Source: JBBKWJ01 sp037968895 | GTDB taxonomy: Bacteria; Actinomycetota; Acidimicrobiia; Acidimicrobiales; SZUA-35 | Direction of reading: 5' to 3' | DNA: 5,728 nt | NCBI GenBank assembly: GCA_037968895.1 | Contig: JBBKWJ010000236.1 | Location: 1-5,728 of the forward strand | In this document: positions 1 to 4,948 of the stretch, piece by piece | Layout: each line of letters starts with the position of its first letter | Position numbering within the stretch: position 1 is the first letter of the stretch | Program-made: the position numbers and the translations under genes | Notes under the pieces: generated by a model | Database searches by the model: none | Seen by the model: the letters and a program-made list of their open reading frames with translations, nothing else | What the model was told of the DNA's origin: nothing

Positions 1-750
1 GCCGCCGACGTCGGTTTCGGCAGCGGCCATGACCGACGCTGCCTGCTCGACCACCGCATCAGCAGGCGTGAACAGTTTGATTGCCGTCGCCTCTGGTTCG
101 ATGCTGCATCCGTCAGCGGCGCAATAGTTGAAGGCATCAGCTCGAAGCGGCTGTTCGGTGCCGTAAAAGAATGAGTCGCCGAGCATCTCGACGCGGTGGA
201 TCAATCCGTCGGCGCTCTCGACCACCCGTTGCACGAGCCCGGTGCCGTCGATGCCGAGATCGATCAGACCCCGATCGCACGCTTCAGCGAGATCTTCGGG
301 GGTGTCGTGTCGTACGATGCCGCTGCCGGATCCGCCAACGTTGGGCTTGGTCAGCACCGGAAAGCCCAGTGCTTGAGCAGCGCTAGACGCCTGTTCGGCC
401 GAGAAGATCGCGATGCTGGCAGGCGTGTCGAGACCGAGCTGGCCGAAGACAGCAGCTTGGGCGGTCTTGGACCCACCAATGCGGTGGCTTCGTGAGCCGT
501 TGATGAGGCGCTGGCCGCAGAGCTCGAGCGACAGCAGCAGATGGCTTGTCGCGGCGACAACACTTGCCGGCCGGTCACCTGACGGCATTGCGTTGACTCG
601 GTTGACCCACAGATCGAAGCCGGTGCCAATTGGCAAGTTGAGAATGAACTCACCAACGTCGATCGGCGTGATGTCGAAGTTACGTTCGCGAGCGCGCTCG
701 ATCAATTCGTTCGACCAGGTCGGGTGTTCGTACAGCAGCGCGATCCGCAT
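1..750 (-). CDS. ATP-grasp ligase, RimK/D-Ala-D-Ala ligase-like, 3' end cut by window edge
   Basis: The minus frame is open from the ATG at 748-750 to the left edge, giving 250 residues without a stop. The protein starts MRIALLY, a typical first beta strand of a pre-ATP-grasp domain. Residues 88-112 (SHRIGGSKTAQAAVFGQLGL, then DTPAS) match the RimK-type 'K..tqqlL...Gl..P.t' segment, with Lys95 as a likely ATP contact. Residues 131-145 (PVLTKPNVGGSGSGI) form the Lys plus glycine-rich ATP-grasp loop. Residues 172-190 (LVQRVVESADGLIHRVEML) match the adenine-binding and 'G.d.Rv' strands. The window stops at DVGG, just before the expected metal-binding Asp/Glu/Asn residues, so catalytic competence cannot be judged. 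By family knowledge the enzyme would join a carboxylate to an amine or thiol through an acyl-phosphate, in the cytoplasm. The substrate is unknown. It lies 54 bases after oppC in the same direction, so it is probably in the same operon. The start is chosen because the fold begins there; a weak GGTG lies 7 bases upstream. Cys210 and Cys215 in an FNYCAADGC segment are unusual. Confidence 0.85.
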   Translation of the reverse strand, partial: MRIALLYEHPTWSNELIERARERNFDITPIDVGEFILNLPIGTGFDLWVNRVNAMPSGDRPASVVAATSHLLLSLELCGQRLINGSRSHRIGGSKTAQAAVFGQLGLDTPASIAIFSAEQASSAAQALGFPVLTKPNVGGSGSGIVRHDTPEDLAEACDRGLIDLGIDGTGLVQRVVESADGLIHRVEMLGDSFFYGTEQPLRADAFNYCAADGCSIEPEATAIKLFTPADAVVEQAASVMAAAETDVGG

Positions 751-804
751 CAAATTGCACCAGAACGAACGTGTACCAGCGGGTTCACCCTTGTTCTTTG
801 TGGC

Positions 805-1734
805 TCAGCCAGTGGAGCGGAGCTTGGGATCGAGTGCGTCGCGCAAACCATCGCCGATGAATGTCACACACATGACGGTCAAGGAGATGAGCGCACCGGG
901 CCAAATGACTCGAGCCGGCTGCGACGTGATGACGTCTTTGGCTTCGAGCAGCAGCCGACCCCACGTCGGAAAGTCTGCGGGGAAACCAAGCCCAAGGAAC
1001 GACAGCGCTGACTCGGTGATGATGGCCGTCGCTACCCCCAACGAGGCAGCAACAGTCACTGGTGAGAGCACGTTTGGCAGGATGTGGCGCAGGATGATCT
1101 TGCCTCCGCCGGTGCCGATGCTCTTGGCAGCAAGTACGAACTCTTGCTCTTTGAGTGCCAGGACATCGCCCCGAACAATGCGGGCTGTTTGCATCCAGTT
1201 GGTAACGCCGATGATGAAGACGACGAGTATGAAGATTCCGAAGTTCTGTCCGAACCTGGAGGTCATTGGCTCACGGAACAAGATCAAGATCACGAGCAGC
1301 AACGGCAGCTGCGGCAGCGAAAGAAACAGATCGGTTATCCGCATGAGCAGGCCATCGAGGCGGCGGAAGTAACCGGCAAAAACCCCCACCGCGGTGCCGA
1401 CGACGATCTGGAACAACATGGCGGCCATGCCGACAGCGATCGAGATTCGGCCGCCGACGAGTACCCGGGCCAATACGTCGCGGCCGTTTCCGTCGGTTCC
1501 GAATGGATGTCGCCATGATGGCGACAGCAGCCGGTTGGGTACGTCGTTTGCCCACGCGTCATAGGGATAGAGGAACGGGCCGACGAACACGGCCAGGGTG
1601 ATGAAGATCAGGATGATAAGTCCAAATACAGCACCGCGGTGTCGCCGGAATTGACGCCAGACGTCGGAACGCAGCGAACGAAACTCGGGGAGTTCTTCGT
1701 TCTCTACTAATTGATCGCTGATGGGTTCACTCAT
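805..1734 (-). CDS. oppC: Peptide/nickel-type ABC transporter permease, OppC/DppC family
   Basis: This is the second membrane subunit of an oligopeptide/dipeptide importer, 309 residues, a usual length for the family. The cytoplasmic N-terminus (residues 1-33) leads into TM1 at about 34-57 (AVFGLIILIFITLAVFVGPF), typical of the OppC N-terminal domain. The family hallmark HPFGTDGNGRDVLARVLVGG is at 76-95. The EAA-type coupling loop, which docks on the ATPase, is around 199-221 (FVLAAKSIGTGGGKIILRH, then ILPN). ESALSFLGLG at 241-250 and LRDALDPKL at 297-305 are also characteristic. I place the start at the ATG at 1732-1734 rather than the upstream in-frame ATG at 1774-1776. A GAGGA ribosome binding site at 1741-1745 sits 6 bases before it, and the extra 14 residues would add nothing family-like. 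The start overlaps the end of oppB by 8 bases, which points to translational coupling. Family assignment is firm; the transported solute (di-/oligopeptide or other) is not determined. Confidence 0.93.
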   Translation of the reverse strand: MSEPISDQLVENEELPEFRSLRSDVWRQFRRHRGAVFGLIILIFITLAVFVGPFLYPYDAWANDVPNRLLSPSWRHPFGTDGNGRDVLARVLVGGRISIAVGMAAMLFQIVVGTAVGVFAGYFRRLDGLLMRITDLFLSLPQLPLLLVILILFREPMTSRFGQNFGIFILVVFIIGVTNWMQTARIVRGDVLALKEQEFVLAAKSIGTGGGKIILRHILPNVLSPVTVAASLGVATAIITESALSFLGLGFPADFPTWGRLLLEAKDVITSQPARVIWPGALISLTVMCVTFIGDGLRDALDPKLRSTG

Positions 1735-2743
1735 AACGAATCCTCGGATCGAGCCATGCGTAGACGACGTCGGCAACCAGGTTGAACATGACGGTCAGGA
1801 ACGCAATGAAGAAGGTGATTGTCTGCACCATGGGCAAGTCGTCGGTGAGCGAGTCGAGCAGTAGTCGGCCGATTCCGTTGATGCGAAAAACTGACTCGGT
1901 CAATATTGCGCCGCCGACGATTCCGGGCAGTGAGAGAGCCAAGAGCGTGACTACAGGAATCATGCTGTTGCGCATTACGTGCACAGTCACCACGGTCGTT
2001 TCGGAAAGGCCCTTTGATCGTGCGGTTCGCACGTACTCTTGGTTCAGGTTGTCGAGCGCTGATGCCCGGGTGAACCGAGAGACCTGGCTGGCGTTGAACA
2101 GCGTCAAGATCGATACCGGCATCGCCAACTGTTTTATCTGGAACCAGATGCTGGACCAGCTCGTGAACTGGGTGTCATGCGTGGTGTCGTACAGCGATGG
2201 CAACCATTTCAGCTTGACGCTGAAGACGACGATCAGCAGCAGACCGCTGAAGTAGACCGGCAGAGCGAAGCCAATCATCGAAATGAAGGTGCCCACATTG
2301 TCGAAGATCGAGTATTGCTTGTACGCCGAGATGATGCCGACAGGAATGGCAATCAGCGTGCCGAACAGCAGACCCAGTCCGGCGACCCAAACTGTCTGGG
2401 GTAGTCGCTGGTAGATGGTGTCGAGCGCAGGCGACTTGGATGACCACGAGATGATTCGAGCACGATTTTCGCAGTCACCGAAGCAGGTGTTCGTCAGCGA
2501 TTCGAAGAGGTGGATTGGCTCGTTGATGAACATCAACTGGCACCATTTGAGCCACTGGATGATCCAATGTCGATCGAGGCCGAGCGAGGACTTGATCGCC
2601 TCGCGAACCTCGGGCTTGATGGTCAGCGGCAGTTGCGACGTGGGGTCACCTGGCGCGAGGTGCAGGATCAGGAAAATGATCAGGCTGATGAACAACAAGG
2701 TCGGAATTGCGACCAGGGTCCTTCGTATTACAAATCGCAGCAT
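1727..2743 (-). CDS. oppB: Peptide/nickel-type ABC transporter permease, OppB/DppB family
   Basis: This is the first membrane subunit of the importer, 338 residues. It begins MLRFVIRRTLVAIPTLLFIS, the classic OppB/DppB start: a short basic end, then TM1 at about 9-29 followed by LAPGDP at 29-34. RLPQTVWVAGLGLLFGTLIA at 113-132 opens the permease domain with TM2. The EAA coupling loop is around 236-264 (QEYVRTARSKGLSE early, HVMRNSMIPV late). It ends AWLDPRIRYE, the usual C-terminal motif. The extracytoplasmic stretch between TM1 and TM2 (about 72-110) is unusual. It lacks the normal 'GDlG.S' motif and carries CFGDC at 87-91. The gene follows the SBP gene after 113 bases that contain a terminator, and it overlaps oppC by 8 bases. 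A purine-rich ribosome binding site lies 10 bases upstream of the start. Family is sure; substrate is not. Confidence 0.94.
   Translation of the reverse strand: MLRFVIRRTLVAIPTLLFISLIIFLILHLAPGDPTSQLPLTIKPEVREAIKSSLGLDRHWIIQWLKWCQLMFINEPIHLFESLTNTCFGDCENRARIISWSSKSPALDTIYQRLPQTVWVAGLGLLFGTLIAIPVGIISAYKQYSIFDNVGTFISMIGFALPVYFSGLLLIVVFSVKLKWLPSLYDTTHDTQFTSWSSIWFQIKQLAMPVSILTLFNASQVSRFTRASALDNLNQEYVRTARSKGLSETTVVTVHVMRNSMIPVVTLLALSLPGIVGGAILTESVFRINGIGRLLLDSLTDDLPMVQTITFFIAFLTVMFNLVADVVYAWLDPRIRYE
1741..1745 (-). promoter_or_regulatory. Ribosome binding site of oppC
   Basis: The minus strand reads GAGGA six bases before the ATG at 1732-1734. It lies inside the end of oppB and decides the oppC start against the longer reading from 1776. 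Confidence 0.8.
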
Positions 2744-2753
2744 TCGTGCGTAA

Positions 2754-2762
2754 CCCCTCCCC
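2754..2762 (-). promoter_or_regulatory. Ribosome binding site of oppB
   Basis: The minus strand reads GGGGAGGGG, ending 10 bases before the ATG at 2741-2743. The spacing is a little long, but no alternative in-frame start lies nearer. Confidence 0.7.
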
Positions 2763-2765
2763 GAG

Positions 2766-2783
2766 TTTGTAACACCTTACAAA
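2766..2783. repeat. 7-bp inverted repeat with 4-base spacer (possible operator or second hairpin)
   Basis: Arms TTTGTAA (2766-2772) and TTACAAA (2777-2783) are perfect reverse complements around CACC. The repeat sits between the SBP-oppB terminator and the oppB ribosome binding site, sharing the terminator's T-run. A/T-rich symmetrical sites of this size often bind dimeric repressors. It could equally fold as a short RNA hairpin. No promoter is evident beside it. Confidence 0.5.
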
Positions 2784-2829
2784 AAACAACGAGGGCGTGT
2801 ACGAACCGGTGGTCCGTACACGCCCTCGT
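2781..2829 (-). terminator. Intrinsic (rho-independent) terminator after the SBP gene
   Basis: Arms 2789-2803 and 2815-2829 form a perfect 15-bp, GC-rich stem (ACGAGGGCGTGTACG on the plus strand) with an 11-base loop at 2804-2814. The loop can add three more pairs (ACC/GGT). Read on the minus strand, the stem is followed directly by TGTTTTTT (2788-2781). This is the arrangement of an intrinsic terminator for transcripts coming from the SBP gene, whose stop codon is 28 bases upstream. On the plus strand no T-run follows, so it is not bidirectional by this criterion. Its place inside a transporter operon suggests partial termination. Confidence 0.85.
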
Positions 2830-2844
2830 CTCACTGCGTTAACA

Positions 2845-2858
2845 AATTGCTAGCAATT
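2845..2858. repeat. 14-bp perfect palindrome overlapping the SBP stop codon
   Basis: AATTGCTAGCAATT is its own reverse complement. It overlaps the first two bases of the SBP TAA (2857-2859 on the minus strand) and lies upstream of the terminator hairpin. With no loop it is a better candidate for a protein site, or a chance palindrome, than for an RNA hairpin. Confidence 0.4.
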
Positions 2859-4761
2859 ATTCGGAACGGGTCCATTCTTCGATGTTCCAGTATTCGCTGC
2901 CCCAACCATTGAGTGGTCCGGTGTTCTGCATCTTGTTGGAGAACGCCGAGACGCTGCCTCGGAGGATCAGTGGAATGATCGAGCCCCCCTGGGTAACGAT
3001 GTCGTTGAGCTGGATGATCTGCTCGTTACGAGCTGGATCATCAAGTGAAGTCTGCTCGAATTCGAGGAACAGCGCGTCGAACTCGTCGTTGGCCAGGCGG
3101 CTGATGTTGCCGGGACCGAACGCATTGTCGGGCGTTGGAATCTCGCTCGTACGGAAGTTACCCATGTAGTTCTGGGCGTCAGGACCTGCTGATGGTCCGT
3201 TGGTGAACATTTCGATGTCCCATGGGAAACGCCAGATCGACTGCTCGCCGGTGCTTTCACCGAAGAACAGGCTTGCGTCAACATTTTCCATGTTGGCAAT
3301 CACGCCGATTTCTTCCCAGTTGTCCTTGATGAGGTCCTGGTTTGACTGACGAACTGCGTTGGTTGACGTTGCGTAACTGAACTCGAGCGGGGTGCCGTCG
3401 GGTAGTTCGCGGACGCCATCATTGTCGGTGTCGAGGTAGCCAAGTCCATCGAGGATGGCGTTCGCTCCGTCGATGTCTTGTGTCAGGCACTCGTCGTTGT
3501 TTGTTGAGGTGCCGGCGCCTACGTTCCACATGTTGCAGGTCGGGATGCCGGTTGGGCCGTAACCAACAGTGACGAGGTCGTCACGATTGATTGCGATCGA
3601 GAGAGCACGAGCAAACTCAGAGTTGTTGAAGAAGAACGGGTTCGGGTTCGTGCCATCTGCGTAGTTCGACGCAAGATCGCCATCGGCCCGGTTGTTGGTC
3701 TGGTTCAGGTTGATGTGCTCGACGTTCGTGGCGAACGCAACAACAACTGTGCCGAGCCCAGCGTCTTCCATTGGGCCGAGAATTTCAGGGGCAACCTGAA
3801 GGTTCCACGCATAGTCAGCTTCGCCGATTTCGAGGACCGAACGAGCAGATGCTTCAGCATCGCCGCCGCCCTTGATGATGACGTTCTCGAAGAATGGCTG
3901 GCCAATGGCGTTGCCACGGAAGAGTGGGTTGAAGGTGTAGCTCACGGTGTCTTCTGGTCGAAGCTCGACAACCATGTACGGGCCGGTACCGATAGGACCG
4001 AAGTTCTCGTCAGAGCAGCTCGTCGAGGCAGCGCCAACGCATTCAGCGAACTGGGCCCGTTGAATGATTGGGTTGGCGTAACCAACGAACGGCACGAATG
4101 GGAATGGCTGTGGTGAATCGAAGGTGACCGTGACCGTCAGGTCGTCGTCGGCGACGACGTTGGTGACCGTGCTGAACGAATCGGTTGAACAACCGGTTGT
4201 TGTGTCGGCACAGTATTCCCAGGTGAAGACTGCATCGTCGGCGGTGAACGGGGTGCCGTCAGACCACATGATGCCTTCCTTGAGCTTCCACGTGATCTGA
4301 GTTTGATCGTCAGAGAGCCCGCCGTTAGCTGCGGTGGGGATTTCGGCTGCAAGTGTCGCGACCAGTTCGCCATCTGGATTGAAGCGAGCAAATGGCTCGA
4401 TCACGATGCTGCCGGCGAGCAGGTCCTTGGTGCCACCCGAGAGAAGCGCGTTAGCTGTTGATGGGGCTTGCCATTGCAGCAAGGTCAAGTCGCCACCGGT
4501 ACCGGCTGCTGAGGCCGCCGGAGCGTCGTCTGCAGGTTCAGCGTCGTCTGCAGGTTCTGCGTCGTCTGCAGGTTCTGCGTCGTCGGCGGGTTCTGCGTCG
4601 TCTGCGGGTTCTGCGTCGTCTGCAGCGTCGTCGCTGGAATCGACTGCGGTCGTATCGCCGTCAGATGCGGTGTCGTCGGTGCTGTCGCTGTCGCTACCAC
4701 CGCAGGCCGCGGCAAACAGAGCGATAACGGCAAGCAGCGCGAGCAGTTTCAATCGTTTCAT
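2857..4761 (-). CDS. oppA: Lipoprotein substrate-binding protein of peptide ABC importer, SBP_bac_5 family
   Basis: This is the extracytoplasmic receptor that captures the solute and delivers it to OppB/OppC, 634 residues. Residues 1-20 are a lipoprotein signal peptide: MKR, a hydrophobic core, then LFAAAC, with Cys20 as the predicted lipidated residue. Residues 21-90 are a disordered acidic tether containing five 6-residue repeats (AEPADD). The binding domain starts near 91. WKLKEGIMWSDGTPFTADDA at 158-177 is the family signature region. GPIGTGPY at 255-262, FARALSIAINRDDLV at 383-397 and LDTDNDGVRELPDG at 443-456 are further family motifs. The six mature cysteines after Cys20 fall in close pairs (184/191, 241/249, 409/425), as expected for disulfides outside the cell. 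I start at 4761, not the in-frame ATG at 4794. A strong GGAGGAGG lies 8 bases before 4761, and the signal peptide must be N-terminal. A terminator follows the gene. Family is sure; the ligand, peptide or otherwise, is not readable. Confidence 0.95.
   Translation of the reverse strand: MKRLKLLALLAVIALFAAACGGSDSDSTDDTASDGDTTAVDSSDDAADDAEPADDAEPADDAEPADDAEPADDAEPADDAPAASAAGTGGDLTLLQWQAPSTANALLSGGTKDLLAGSIVIEPFARFNPDGELVATLAAEIPTAANGGLSDDQTQITWKLKEGIMWSDGTPFTADDAVFTWEYCADTTTGCSTDSFSTVTNVVADDDLTVTVTFDSPQPFPFVPFVGYANPIIQRAQFAECVGAASTSCSDENFGPIGTGPYMVVELRPEDTVSYTFNPLFRGNAIGQPFFENVIIKGGGDAEASARSVLEIGEADYAWNLQVAPEILGPMEDAGLGTVVVAFATNVEHINLNQTNNRADGDLASNYADGTNPNPFFFNNSEFARALSIAINRDDLVTVGYGPTGIPTCNMWNVGAGTSTNNDECLTQDIDGANAILDGLGYLDTDNDGVRELPDGTPLEFSYATSTNAVRQSNQDLIKDNWEEIGVIANMENVDASLFFGESTGEQSIWRFPWDIEMFTNGPSAGPDAQNYMGNFRTSEIPTPDNAFGPGNISRLANDEFDALFLEFEQTSLDDPARNEQIIQLNDIVTQGGSIIPLILRGSVSAFSNKMQNTGPLNGWGSEYWNIEEWTRSE
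4523..4624. repeat. 18-bp tandem repeat, five copies plus a partial, inside the SBP gene
   Basis: Copies start at 4523, 4541, 4559, 4577 and 4595 (plus-strand unit GCGTCGTCTGCAGGTTCT with few substitutions), with a 12-base partial copy at 4613-4624. The period is a multiple of three, so copy-number change keeps the frame. Each unit encodes one six-residue step of the Ala-Glu-Pro-Ala-Asp-Asp tether. Differences between copies are mostly a CAG/CGG-type change at the middle and the last base. Confidence 0.95.
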
Positions 4762-4769
4762 AGGTATTT

Positions 4770-4777
4770 CCTCCTCC
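4770..4777 (-). promoter_or_regulatory. Strong ribosome binding site of the SBP gene
   Basis: The minus strand reads GGAGGAGG, 8 bases before the ATG at 4759-4761. It fixes the start at the signal-peptide methionine and suggests high translation of the SBP. Confidence 0.88.
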
Positions 4778-4782
4778 AAGGT

Positions 4783-4798
4783 GCTGGTATCCACCAGC
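4783..4798 (-). repeat. 6-bp hairpin just upstream of the SBP ribosome binding site
   Basis: GCTGGT (4783-4788) and ACCAGC (4793-4798) pair around a 4-base loop. In the minus-strand transcript the stem ends 5 bases before the GGAGGAGG. It could stabilise a processed SBP transcript or mark a leader element. It has no T-run, so it is not a terminator. The 187-base gap 4762-4948 otherwise shows no gene and no -35/-10 pair that I would defend. Confidence 0.45.
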
Positions 4799-4948
4799 GT
4801 GTCGGACAGCGTAGACGCGAAACACAGTCAGTGCGCCTCACTGCTGGTTTGGCCCGAAGCAAAGCGTTCGCGTTGGTGCGCGGACAACCAGTCTTGGTCG
4901 AGCGTGTCGGCGATGCTCAGCGTTCGGCCGATGGGACCGAATGCAGCG

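Noticed and set aside
413..1372. 319-codon plus-strand open frame opposite oppC and the ATP-grasp gene
   Set aside because: It is antisense to both genes, has no recognisable domain, and its composition (Ser/Arg/Met-rich) fits reverse-strand reading of membrane-protein codons.
1735..1776. Longer oppC start at 1776
   Set aside because: It would add 14 residues without family similarity and enlarge the overlap with oppB to 50 bases. The ATG at 1734 has a well-placed GAGGA.
2646..2834. Small minus-strand open frame across the SBP-oppB spacer
   Set aside because: It begins inside the terminator hairpin and overlaps oppB in another frame, with no family-like content.
4141..4158. 7-bp inverted repeat GTCGTCG/CGACGAC inside the SBP gene
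   Set aside because: It is explained by Asp/Val codons in the VVADDD stretch.
4188..4201. 14-bp perfect palindrome AACAACCGGTTGTT inside the SBP coding region
   Set aside because: It lies deep in a conserved coding stretch with no regulatory context; chance is the simplest reading.
4762..4794. Longer SBP start at 4794
   Set aside because: It would put 11 acidic or polar residues before the lipoprotein signal peptide and run through the GGAGGAGG site.
4799..4948. Promoter for the SBP gene in the gap after the ATPase gene
   Set aside because: A TACGCT that fits a loose -10 and a CTGACT are present, but only 12 bases apart. I saw no convincing pair.
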